64,000 nucleotides of DNA from Telmatactis stephensoni (lineage: Eukaryota; Cnidaria; Anthozoa; Actiniaria; Isophelliidae): NCBI GenBank assembly GCA_029948255.1, contig JALIZF010001832.1:186001-250000 (forward strand). The letters run 5' to 3'. Both the position numbers and the translations under genes were made by a program. Below are positions 37,501 to 47,431 of the stretch, piece after piece (positions within the stretch are counted from its first letter, which is position 1; each line of letters begins with the position of its first letter). The notes under the pieces are model-generated. The model had not been told where the DNA came from, made no database searches, and was given only the letters and a program-made list of their open reading frames with translations.

Positions 37501-40214
37501 TGCATCATTAATTACCATAGCCAAAAATGGATCTGTGCACATCACCAGAGACTACAAAGGAACCTTTCGCAAAGAATTTCGACAGAGTGTACGAGCAATA
37601 CATTCAAGGACTACTAAATATGTTGTTACTGGATCAGTTGGACCATCCCTTAAACAAACCATCTCCCGATATTCCTACAGCTCCAGCAGTGGAGGGAGTT
37701 CCGGCGGTGGTTCCGGCGGAAGTGGTTCTGGCTCCGGAAGTGGCTCTGGTCTCGGTGGAAGTGGTTCTGGTTCCGGCGGAAGTGGTAGTTCTGGAGGTGC
37801 TTCGTCGAGCGTAAACTCAAGCCACCATTTTGCCTTCGTAAAAGGAGGTTATGGTGATGAACTTCACAAGTCAATTGAAATTTTAAGAAATCAAACCCAT
37901 CCCAATGTTTCATTGGCAGTGATAACCGATTATGAAGGTAAACATGATGAAATATTATTTATTGAATCATGTAAAAAATGCACTATGCGCTATAAATACG
38001 AAAAGTACAGCCCATTTTTTGTTATATTTGAGACACATCCAAAATCATCTTAAGACGAAAAGATTGATCAGACCATCACACACATGCACAGACACTCACG
38101 CGTTGTATATCTTAGTCGTTTATAGCATTTTTTTAGTTAAACGTGGCCAACTTATGGAGTTTTCTGAACTGTATTTTTACATCAACAGGATGTCTTAGAG
38201 AGGCACGCTATAATGGTTTGAACCTTGATAACGATGCCAATGTACACAAGTTCAGGCAGAACTTAATCACGGGTTGTGAGTGTAAAGCTGGTGGTTGTAA
38301 TCAGGGAGTGTGTTTAGTCAATGCTACAATTCCAACGTGCCAATGTCCTCCAGATTATACTGGACCCACTTGTGCTACCAGGAGGAAAAGGAAGCCACCT
38401 CCAGACCAGAGCACATGTAAGTAATAGCCTCTCCATCGTTTTCATAAAAGCTGCTGTAATTTGTTGTTGTGGTTGTTGTTGTTTACTTAATTTGGAATGA
38501 TTTTATCAACGATTTGATCTAATTTTCAAGTTTAAAATCACTGTGCAACACAATCGCGATTAATGGCATTGATGCGAATCCTTCTTGCCGTATCTTAATT
38601 GATGATTACTAAACCTTATATCTGTCGCTTACAATCGCTAAATGCTGAAATTTCTATTCAAACATCCGCTGAAAAGTAGTCACTAAGTTCTACCCGTTTT
38701 CACAAAATTTCTCACGATATTTTAAAGGGTCTCTGGCTACATGTTCTGTAGCTCCCTTTGTGTGTCCACCACACGCGAGAAAGAAGATCCTCGCAAACAC
38801 GTTACAGGAGTGAGAAAGTACCCCGATGAAGACATCAAAGGCAGAGATAATCAGCTATATGATATGAATGTAGCTCCCTTTCCATTAAATTATTAAGAAT
38901 TGATGTTAAACCTTTTTTTATTTTTTCAGATGAGGAAACAACACCCAAAGGACCATGGAATTGGTCGGCTCTGTTGTTGTTTTTCTTCATCATTTTCATA
39001 CTACTCCTTCTGTTGGCATTATATCTTTGCTGCTGCAGGAGAGCCGTCAAGGAAAAACCTGAGCCTGTACCTGGTTATGGCACAATTCGAGAGTACAACG
39101 ATGTCGACGGCCAAGATGTGGACAACAACTCATTTCACATGAAGCATTTGATGAAATATGTGTACACCACACACGAGAGAGAAGATCCTCACAAACACGT
39201 TACAGGAGTGAGGAAGTACCCCGATGAAGACATCAAAGGCAGAGATAATCAGCTATATGATATGAATCACCTAATGAAGTATAGGTAAGTAATAACTAAT
39301 ACTGAGCGCTGTCTGGAAAGTAGAATGAATTGGGGATGTTTTACTCTGCTTTCTGTAGTCGGCAGAATAGACCGTGGGCCATACAATGTAGTTGTTGGTG
39401 TTATAACACAGTATTTTTTTACAGCACTGTCCCCTCACATCCCAGTAAAGATCCAGCTCCTACGTCGGGCGTTGGCACACCATCTTCAATACCTGCCCCC
39501 GGTACTGACAGCAAAGCAAAACCAAAACCAAAAGTTGATGAGAATTTAGTAGGTGCTGATAACGATGGCTACGATGGTGGAGCTGGTGATCCAACTGGAA
39601 AACCTGATACCCATGGCCATCATTCTGCTTGGCTTACTCCAGATGGACACAGCCATGTCACAGAACATCACGTTGGTACTTATAATCCCGGTTTTGATGG
39701 GGAAGGACGACCAGGACAAACTCACACACACTCTCATGGGCACTCTGTTTGGCTTACGCCTCACAAGCATGACCATGATAAACATGACCATGATAAAGAC
39801 TCTTCCGTTTGGCTTACTCCACATCATGATCACTCCACTCCAAACAAGCATGACGGTAGCCATTCTGCGTGGCTCACTCCAGATAAACATGGCCACTCCC
39901 ATGGAAGTAATGATCATTCCCATCCTCATGGTGCAGGTCATGGTCATGATCACCCACACGGTGCCGGCCATAACCATGACCATCCTTCACACATCCACCT
40001 CGCACACGTGCACAGAGGATTTGCTGGCTCACCTGACGAATTAACGGTATTTTCACACGAAGGTGGCGACTCTGATCACGATGATCTTAGTTGCCCCGGT
40101 GACGGGGATGATGTGGCAGACCATAAAGATGTCGAGGATTTCCACATCCCAGAACACTTAAAAGATAAATTCCGTAACTTAGATACGGTTATGTATCACC
40201 ATAAAAGTCATTGA
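18836..40214 (+). CDS. Giant cadherin: ~32 EC repeats, EGF-LamG-EGF-LamG-EGF, TM, His-rich tail
   Basis: Exons: 18836-20984, 21591-22224, 22972-23066, 23284-23728, 23904-24034, 24108-24276, 24828-25110, 25517-25744, 26157-30197, 30912-32939, 33487-33679, 34131-34400, 34803-34988, 35346-35509, 35604-35722, 35946-36232, 36582-36997, 37157-37937, 38189-38416, 38930-39284, 39425-40214 (about 13,990 nt, 4,660 aa). All borders are GT-AG. The start is the ATG of MLVIIFMAILVPSE, a signal peptide. About 32 cadherin repeats can be counted by their DxNDxxPxF linkers (VEDVNDNAPKF, NIVDVNDNSPVF, LVDVNDNAPTF, FTDINDNAPFF, ILDVNDNGPVF and others). They imply a calcium-dependent homophilic ectodomain. EGF (CATNDPCLNGGTC), LamG, EGF, LamG, EGF, a transmembrane helix and a cytoplasmic tail follow. 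The architecture matches the long classical-type cadherins of Nematostella more than Fat or Flamingo. The frame is broken by single-base indels near 18908, 19016, 23463, 23502, 26507, 29150 and 29180; with splice sites intact, these may be assembly errors. Confidence 0.93.
21120..21205 (+). repeat. 27-bp tandem repeat in a cadherin intron
   Basis: The unit GACATCTTAGGAAGTGCCAC followed by AATTGGA is repeated nearly three times in tandem, with one or two differences between units. Confidence 0.85.
22520..22639. repeat. 120-bp hairpin MITE in a cadherin intron
   Basis: GTTTATATGGAGGCGAGCCA at the left end and TGGCTCGCCTCCGTATAAAC at the right end pair with one mismatch. Pairing continues through GCCCGGTAAGCGGG / CCCGCTTACCGGGC to AACTTCTTTTGTT / AACAAAAGAATT. 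The loop is a purine/pyrimidine-rich 30 bp. It lies in the intron after exon 21591-22224. Confidence 0.8.
23455..23515 (+). other. Two apparent 1-base insertions in a cadherin exon
   Basis: The exon 23284-23728 reads ISYSIVG, then must shift to reach GNTDSTFRLDSS (extra T near 23463), and shift again to reach SGQIVLNRELNYES (extra T near 23502). The flanking peptide is a normal cadherin repeat and ends in VEDVNDNAPKF. Confidence 0.75.
24612..24760 (+). repeat. (TTCC)n pyrimidine tract in a cadherin intron
   Basis: About 150 bp of imperfect TTCC/CTTC tetranucleotides with no purine-rich interruption. The apparent ORFs across it are artefacts of this tract. Confidence 0.9.
26495..26560 (+). 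other. Apparent 1-base insertion at a cadherin-repeat linker
   Basis: RIELV is followed by TAA at 26507-26509. Dropping one T from the GTTTAAC run gives the linker NVPPKFTVKPLIVNVKEG in the downstream frame. The repeats on both sides are intact. Confidence 0.75.
29145..29200 (+). other. Compensated frameshift pair in the cadherin
   Basis: The frame runs to ENPQ, and the expected strand DSYEINVI lies one frame away for about 27 bases. The original frame returns with AKNTVPMAISGESQ. Read straight through, the original frame has a single TGA at 29175-29177. One missing and one extra base explain it. Confidence 0.65.
33107..33342. repeat. Degenerate CAGGGGCGGATC-ended DNA transposon in a cadherin intron
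   Basis: The right end reads CCTAAATCCGCCCCTG, the classic mirror of CAGGGGCGGATTTAGG. The left end near 33107 is a diverged CAGGAGCTGATCCAAG, followed like the right arm by an AGGAGGGGGTGC block. Ends of the form CAGGGGCGGAT are common in hAT-type elements. No target duplication could be matched. Confidence 0.5.
36582..37937 (+). other. Cadherin LamG2 region with Ser-rich insert, RRRR site and Gly-Ser linker
   Basis: These two exons begin the second LamG (NEGYYYLANSFTMYTSN), which is interrupted by about 70 residues of serine-rich sequence. The tetra-arginine NPRRRRSVIAPR follows, a strong furin-type consensus, and then the LamG fold resumes (LLFVASNSLGSEFAWLDIKDG). Later in the fold, about 60 residues of (G/S)n linker precede HHFAFVKGGYGDELHKS; the LamG closes in the next exon with GCLREARYNGLNL. 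Drosophila DE-cadherin is known to be proteolytically cut in its membrane-proximal region, so cleavage here would fit. Confidence 0.7.
38747..38881 (+). pseudogene. Copy of cadherin tail-exon sequence inserted in the adjacent intron
   Basis: Bases 38761-38869 match 39159-39267 without an indel and with only about seven substitutions. The frame is intact (EDPRKHVTGVRKYPDEDIKG). The insert is bracketed by TGTAGCTCCCTTT at 38747-38759 and 38869-38881, a 13-bp direct repeat. The source is the interior of exon 38930-39284, so the copy carries no exon junction. No good pair of splice sites brackets it, although CTGTAG precedes it and GT follows, so use as an alternative exon cannot be excluded. Confidence 0.8.
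38930..40214 (+). other. Cadherin TM segment and cytoplasmic tail with WLTP/His repeats
   Basis: The transmembrane helix WSALLLFFFIIFILLLLLAL is followed by YLCCCRR, three possible palmitoylation cysteines and a stop-transfer. Next comes IREYNDVDGQDVDNNSFHMK, with acidic spacing like the p120-catenin-binding juxtamembrane motif of classical cadherins, followed twice by an (M)xHLMKY motif. The final exon carries four repeats HSAWLTPDGH, HSVWLTPHKH, SSVWLTPHHD and HSAWLTPDKH, and a block HPHGAGHGHDHPHGAGHNHD. No convincing beta-catenin-binding motif was seen. Confidence 0.75.
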
Positions 40215-41119
40215 TTTCACATAGAACTGATATAATACTCGGAAAAGAAATTCTCATACTGAATTCAAGTAAGTCAATGGGGATGTTAGACAACAGTTCA
40301 AGTTAATAGATGGTGATTTCATTGCATGGAGGTTTCACCAAAACAAAACAAACAAATCAAGCTGAAGGCATAAAAATGCTGGAGTTAGCAAGAGTTAGTT
40401 GAGCTAAAGCAGATTTCGTATGGCTGTAAAAAAGTCGAATTTTCAGGACGAATTTGATGACGATAACGTACGAATCCTTGTACGATTCTGTGCATGAGAT
40501 TTCGCATTCATACGAAATTTGTTAGATTTTACATTAGCATTTGGAACTTCTTCTTTTTAGTTTTATTTTCTATGAATGTTTGTAGTCAAGTTAACTACAC
40601 CTTTGGAATATTTGGATTGAGTGTACTTGCTAAAAACGGGATACGTTGTATCTGATTTGATTAAATTAGGTTTCCTGCTATCACTGGATTTTATATCTAT
40701 TGCTTGACAGTTTGCTAAATCATATGTGTTCTTTTTAATCATCGTGTTACAATTTGCTCTGGCTGGACCTGAGCAATTGCACTCATGAATGGATAGTTTT
40801 TACGCTTTTGTACAATAAGTTTAAGTTATATTATATCACTGCTCGCACTGGATGTACTGGTGCATGTTGACCAGCATATTGTTAAATAGAAGAGCCAAAT
40901 ATTGTTAGATATTGTATAGGTGAATACTTATATCTGACCACTTGGATTTTAATTAGTTGCATCCTAAGATTATAGAGGCAGAATATATTTTGTAATCACA
41001 AAAAATATTGATATCAAATATGCAATATAAATAACCAATGTAATTGTAATCAGCTTTTAAAAAAGCATTACGCATAAAGATGTAAGTATATCTAGCGAAT
41101 CCTATATTAGAAGTTTATC

Positions 41120-41125
41120 AATAAA
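41120..41125 (+). promoter_or_regulatory. Candidate poly(A) signal of the cadherin gene
   Basis: AATAAA about 900 bases past the cadherin stop, followed by AT-rich then T-rich sequence. Earlier AATAAC-type hexamers are weaker. Confidence 0.4.
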
Positions 41126-41162
41126 ATCTTAATGTAATCGCAAAAATTTAACGTTGTGCACG

Positions 41163-41470
41163 CGACTTTTAGCGCAATTTTCACACTTCTGTGATTTTGA
41201 AACTTTCTGTCTGTTTTGAAAGTTGTTGATCTGCAAAGAAAGACTGTCACATGGTCAGATCACTGGCAATACCTTTTGCACTTCAAGAAGAGGTTTGGCC
41301 TGGCTTATCACCGGTTCGACTTTTAGCGCAATTTTCACACTTCTGTGATTTTGAAACTTTCTGTCTGTTTTGAAAGTTGTTGATCTGCAAAGAAAGACTG
41401 TCACATGGTCAGATCACTGGCAATACCTTTTGCACTTCAAGAAGAGGTTTGGCCTGGCTTATCACCGGTT
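41163..41470. repeat. Two-copy 154-bp tandem duplication
   Basis: Units 41163-41316 and 41317-41470, each starting CGACTTTTAGCGCAATTTTC and ending GCTTATCACCGGTT, appear identical base for base. This is either a very recent duplication or an assembly artefact. Confidence 0.95.
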
Positions 41471-41748
41471 TTTGTAGTATTGCTTATTTTCATAACAGTA
41501 CATCATTGATCAGAAACGTGGCTAAATGCGCATGTGCAAAGGAAGTACGCATGGTAAGGTCATAATGCTCCGTATGGCTCAGAGAATCATTTTTAGCGAG
41601 GTAAGTTGCTCAAAACATTTGTTGGTTGTAAGAAGAGTAGTAAAAAGACCATATTACCATGGGTACCAAAGGCCACTACTTTTTTCTCTGTTTACTCCAG
41701 CGATCGCGTAAAACGGAAAAAAATAATGACCTCTGGTAATCCGGCAAT

Positions 41749-41987
41749 AGGGTCATTTATACGAGCGAAGATAAGACATGTCTTATCTAAGGCGCAACCA
41801 TTAAGACACGAACTCTCCGTATAAACGACACTTTTAGTCCTAAGAAGCAAACTAAAAAAAAAGAATAGCCCAGACCGCGATTCTTCGATAAGTCGCTTCA
41901 TAGACTAAGGGTACCGTTTATAGACGTCCTATCACAGTCGCGTCTAAGATAAAACACGTCTTATTATTTGCTCGTATAAGTAGCCCT
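41749..41987. mobile_element. 239-bp MITE
   Basis: The ends AGGGTCATTTATACGAGC and (reverse complement) AGGGCTACTTATACGAGC are inverted repeats. Pairing continues into AAGATAAGACATGTCTTATCT versus AGATAAAACACGTCTTATT. The flank is AAT on both sides (or TA, if the repeat starts at GGG), so the superfamily is open between Tc1/mariner-like and others. Confidence 0.7.
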
Positions 41988-42395
41988 AATATAAGAATAT
42001 GTTACAAGTTATGGATAATTTTCCATTTTTTCAAGCAGCAGGGGAATTCTGTTTGACGAAAATAAGGCGAGTGTGAAGCGCGAAAAATTTCCTTTGGCAC
42101 ACGTGCACGGTAGATACACGGACAATTTCATGCTTCACGATATCCAAAGTATAAATAGAATAGCTCCTACCTAACACTAACTTGGAATTTCAAATATTTG
42201 TCAGTTTTCACTTTTCAAATAATCCAAAGAATTAAGCCTGGTTCTCCCTAGTTCCAGTCCTCACTTGAAAAAGTAGCAACGCAAAAAAAGAACGGAAAAA
42301 ACGCAAAAAAAGAACGGAAAGTTTTGTTTTTCTTGCGTCTCGCGTCGTCTTGTGTCGCTAGTGAGAACCAGACTTTCTGCATCTGCTCATAGTAA

Positions 42396-43234
42396 GGGAC
42401 TGTGCAATAATTATCAGGAGGGGGCTGAAAAAGCAGAGGGGGGCATAAAGTAAAATTGATGCGTTTAATTTAAAGTGCACATGGTCAAGTGAAAATTCCC
42501 TTGAAACAAAGAATCTGAACATAAACATAATCAGTGTAGCAAATATTACAATATATTTTATAAATATACCAAAAGTCCGCAATAAACGTCAATTTTGAGT
42601 CAGTTATCAAGCTAATTTAACTGATCTTTACTGCAACTGAAGTCCCAAACCAGTTCTTTGGCTTCCCCACTGAAACAACGGGAATGAAATATATCACGTA
42701 AACAAGCCGTGTCCCTTTTTGATGTAAACAAAAATAAAAGTTTCCTCGTCGATTGATGTGGTATTCCATAAATCGATGGTTCATAGTCATTGTTAATAGG
42801 ATCTCCTCCCAGGGACCTAAAGATAATAGCTCTTTTCCTTCTTTTCTGTGAAGCTGTGACCCTTCTCTTCTTAATTGCCTTTTTTCTCTGCTCCTTTATC
42901 TTTCTGGCTTCTGTTGCTTTAGATTTTGAGTCAATGTGATAAGCACTTCGGTACTTAGCAAATGCAGAGTCTAATTCTTCCACGAGGCAGTCAACATCTT
43001 TCTCAATGCCAGACGTTATATATAGCATAGCTGTGATGGCAGCTCAATCCGGTTTGGAGTTGACTAGTGTCTTTAGTATAATGGAGGGGGAAGGGGGGGT
43101 CGGACGTTACCTCTAGCATATCTGGAGGGGGTGAGAACTAAAAGTTTTGTTTTAGAAGGGGGGGTATTGCCTAATTTTTGGCTTGATGAGTCTCATTTTT
43201 CAGCCTCCCCTCCTGATAATTATTGCACAGTCCC
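42396..43234. mobile_element. PIF/Harbinger-like element, 839 bp
   Basis: The terminal inverted repeats start GGGACTGTGCAATAATTATC and extend through AGGAGGGG.GGCTGAAAAA, about 38 bp. TAA lies on each side (42393-42395 and 43235-43237), the TWA duplication typical of PIF/Harbinger. The interior has one minus-strand frame (43028-42612) and no recognisable DDE transposase, so it is non-autonomous or carries an accessory gene remnant. Confidence 0.8.
42612..43028 (-). CDS. Small basic ORF inside the Harbinger-like element
   Basis: A 138-codon frame encodes an acidic N-terminal helix (IEKDVDCLVEELDSAFAKY), a strongly basic stretch (RKIKEQRKKAIKKRRVTASQ, QKRRKRA), then an unremarkable C-terminus. 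The layout is compatible with a fragment of a Harbinger accessory (Myb-like) protein or with a captured host exon, but no domain is recognised. Coding status is uncertain. Confidence 0.35.
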   Translation of the reverse strand: MLYITSGIEKDVDCLVEELDSAFAKYRSAYHIDSKSKATEARKIKEQRKKAIKKRRVTASQKRRKRAIIFRSLGGDPINNDYEPSIYGIPHQSTRKLLFLFTSKRDTACLRDIFHSRCFSGEAKELVWDFSCSKDQLN

Positions 43235-43598
43235 TAACTATGATCTGCTAGTATGGCGCGAGGAGTAAGACGGCACAAAAAAGATGCATCCATGAGTTAA
43301 GAGATAAGAATATTGAATAGATGTTGATGTGAACTGGATTCCCTGTGTGCTATGTCAGAATCCCAATAGAGTTTTCTGATTTACAGGCTTAAGTAGATTA
43401 TTGATTTATCATCTGTCCACTCTGAACCGGATTGATAGCAATAAGTTTTTACATTAACTTGTTTGAAATGTGTTGCTCTTTTTATGAAATTCTTCAAAAA
43501 TTGAAAATATAGCTGCAATATGCCATATGCACTAATAGATCACGTGACCACAACCCCCCTTAAATCAACCACTAATGTCTAAAAGAACTCAAGAAATA

Positions 43599-43702
43599 GA
43601 AAGAGCATCTCGATATTAGTAAAAGTGCAAAGTTTCAGCATCATCAGTATTCATCTTATAAAATGAAACTTTGCACTTTTACTAATATCGAGGTACTCTT
43701 TC
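43599..43702. repeat. 104-bp hairpin
   Basis: GAAAGAGCATCTCGATATTA and GTAAAAGTGCAAAGTTTCA pair almost perfectly with TGAAACTTTGCACTTTTAC and TAATATCGAGGTACTCTTTC around a loop of about 28 bp. It is a possible small MITE. Confidence 0.75.
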
Positions 43703-44080
43703 ATTTTTTGGAGTCCGTTTTGTTGGTGCGTCTTGATTTAGGGGAGATAGAGTCACGTTCATTATAAAACTAACTGATTAAAGTTTGTTTATAAAAATAT
43801 GAATCTGTCGATTTAGCTGAACTAGTGAGAATAGTTGTCATATTTTAAGTGACTCCGTTTACCATTAATTCCGATCATTCTAAAGACATTTCCATGACTT
43901 CACGAATCATCGTTCACTCTATCTATATACGTACGTGTCTACCAAGAAGCGAGTTCAGAGCTGGTCTATAAACACGCCGCGCATGTGGCCGGTAACAAAA
44001 AGAGCAAGGGACTGGGTCCAAGTTTGTAAAACCAACTCAATTAAGGTTCCAGAAAAAATTACCCCATCACATGAAAGAGT

Positions 44081-44469
44081 CCCGGGGGGGGGGACTCTAT
44101 TGTAAAAGGATCGGGTATGCTCGTCGTATCTCTTAGGGGTAAAAATCAGCGATTTGGTATCTTTTAGGGTGTTAAAATTGACGTTTAGAGTTTTAGCATT
44201 TCCTGGTCTCTCTGAGGATATCAAAAGAGCCCATTGCTTAATATTTTGTTCTCAAATGGAAGAAATTTACCCAACAAAAGCGTGTCGACCATCAAATTTT
44301 GTGTTCATAATAATAATGTTCATTAGCTTGTTATCGCTGGTATCTCTTAGGGGTTAAAAAACCGTCCGGCCACGCCCTTTTAAAAAGACTTCCGGTATCT
44401 TTTAGGGGTATTTTTGAAAATTTCCGACGAGCATACCCGATCCTTTTACAATGGAGTCCCCCCCCCGGG
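44081..44469. mobile_element. hAT-like MITE, 389 bp, 8-bp target duplication
   Basis: A perfect 8-bp duplication, GAAAGAGT, flanks it (44073-44080 and 44470-44477). The ends are inverted repeats of about 45 bp: CCCGGGGGGGGGGACTC, then ATTGTAAAAGGATCGGGTAT and GCTCGTCG on both sides. An 8-bp duplication fits hAT-type elements. The interior repeats the phrase GGTATCTTTTAGGGGT several times in direct orientation. Confidence 0.88.
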
Positions 44470-46267
44470 GAAAGAGTAGCATACAACAAGCCTGCTGACC
44501 AAGTTTGGGGAAGTTTGACTTAATAGAAACAATGTTATGAACATTCAAACCCTGTCAAAATTACAAAGAAATGGATGGTGTCCAGCCAAAACGTCCAGCA
44601 TTCTCTGTATTTTAAGAAAATTTTGAAACATCATAATTCTATTTCCATTTGCTCAAACATGATCAAATTTTCAATTCTTACTTATTTTTATGTGTTGTTT
44701 CTTATTATGAAGTCTGTTTGCGAATTAACTCGTATCTAAGAAACTTGGTCCCATTCCCCTGCTCGTTTTGTTACTGGTCGTCTGGTACTCTTAGTTTCAA
44801 ATTGGCCTTTAAGCTGGTAAACCGGAAAACCCTATTACAAGCTGTCGTATATAGATAAATCATAAATCATAAATCTAATGAAGCTTACTTAATAATCAAA
44901 TTCTCCTTCGGTTCAAAGCCAAAGCCCAGAGTTTCAAATAGCCCCATAATTGGTTCCTTAGAGCTATGATGTAATCAATGTAAGCATAATAATTATGCCT
45001 GCTAATTATGTCAAAACGTAGATCAATTAAAAATAGGAACAAAGAAAGCCACTGGTTAATCACATAATCGACTCAACTGTGTTAAGACTAGAACAGACTA
45101 GGTTTGGTTTAGAAGGATATTCAACATCAACTGATATATTGTAAGTACTAAATTTATCATATATTTCTAAAGTCTTCACTTTCAGACGATAACAGTAACT
45201 GATTACAGCAAGGAATATAACACATCAGTAAAATCCGAGAATTCCGTGACTTCGTATTAGCATAGGTAATCGTGTGTCTTACGTATATACAAGAGAAAAC
45301 CCTAGTTAAGCACTGCTTATGCAACACTCGCTACTCGGTGCAGTGGCCGAGACTTGGTCGACCTATACAGAGATGCCTCGGCTGTGAAGGAATAGTCGAA
45401 GCAGAATCATTCTATAGGACTGTAAACTCAGCTTCCTGAATAGCCTTTTATTGATGTCATACTATTAATTGAAGAAAACATGCTTGAAAATGAGTTTTTC
45501 TTTGATGAAACATTTTGTAAAGGAGTTTAGATCAGCGGATTAATGTTCGGATGTAGTTATTTACTTAGCAAGTACTCGCCAAAAACAACCAAATAGTTTT
45601 TACCAGCAGCTCACAAACACACACATAAATACTTAAAACACTTTGTTAAGTACAGGTCGTAAAAGTCAGACTGATCTGAAAGCAGTTAAGGTAACAAAAG
45701 CAGTTCAGATAACAGAAACATCGAAAAAATTGCTAGAAAGGTGCAGTTGATTGAATGACATGATTTTGTTATTATACCAAAACCATGGCAACGTCGAATC
45801 TAAACTTCATTAAAGAAAATCAAATTATGCTCATTTGGCTCAGTTTACCGCCAACATAAAAGATTTCAATAAGTTTTTCGAACTTTTGTTTTTATTTATT
45901 TTATTATTATGAATAAAAATATTCTTAGTTTGGATATGCATGACTGGAAAGGGTCGAGTTTTGCGTGGGTCAAGCTTTTGTAAAGACGAACAAAGCATGC
46001 TGTTTGTTAGGGGTTTTGCTTGTCTCCTAGTGAACATTCCTAAAATGATCAGCTTTTATATTATACTTTCATAAACATTACCAAACCCGCCCACTTTCAC
46101 TACAAGAATTTATGCTAGCCCATTTTCCGCTAGTTAAAAAGATATTGAGCATTTGTTGTTATTTGTAAAGAAAATCTTGTTCGTTGAGATTTTCATAACT
46201 GTAAGGATAGGCAATTACGAATCTGAGATTCTCTGAAGGGAAGAGCAAAGCAAAGTTGTTTTTAAGG

Positions 46268-46456
<189 letters not shown>

Positions 46457-47431
46457 GTCATATACTGAAAAACATTCAAGAAGAGTACTAACTTAACATT
46501 ATTATATCCTTCAAAGTTCAGCCGTCTCATGACTACCAATAGTTTTACAATGAAAAATCCGCAAACTTTTGAAAACTCCAAAACAGTTTTGCAACCAATA
46601 AGCACACGTCAACGTCAATGTTCTAGTGTTTGACGTCATTCTCAATCTCTAGATGATGTAACGATACTAAAAGGGGGTCTTAAGAATGGTGGCTCGCGAA
46701 GGAATATTGTTTTATTTCTCTTTACCCCTTGCTATTTCTCCAGGAAACTGAACACAAAACAAACGGAAATACCTAGTATTCTGTAATAGACAATCCTCTT
46801 GGCCAGTACGTTTTTTGTTTAAATTCTTTAATTAGGAAGACACGAAAGGTTGATCACCTCAAACAAAGAATCTTCATATTCCCCAAGAGAATTGTATTGG
46901 GAAAACATTGGAGTGAGCGAATAAAGTCTAGTCACGAGATTCCGCCTGTGTGTTATTCAGTGACTATTTGTAACAGTTTTGTAATCCGCATCAACATTAA
47001 CATTCAAGGCAATAGATAGCTCATATGATTGTTTAAAGTTTGAAGTTACTCTAATCAATAACTCTTTGCGTCATCAGCTGGTGTGCTTTTCATAAAATTG
47101 CAAAAGCATGTAATTAATTATTAAAATACTAATTAATAATTCATAAGGCAAACACAATGAAAATCGCAACCGTGACGAGTGTTTTATATCTCATAAAGAT
47201 TCGTCCTAATTTACATCAACTTTAACCTCGATTTTCTCTAAGATAAATAAAGATATTTTTGATTTTCTTTCCGGGAACAACTCAAATATGTGTTGGAGTA
47301 TTTTAAGTCATTTACAACATTCGCATCCGTGTTGTATCAGAGTTACAATCACTCGCCTTCGGCTCGTGTTGTAACTTCTGATACAACACGGCCGCTCATG
47401 TTGTAAACGTCACAAAAACGTACAACTTAAA

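Noticed and set aside
39546..40056. Met/His-rich frames on both strands over the cadherin last exon
   Set aside because: Shadows of the histidine codon-rich sense frame.
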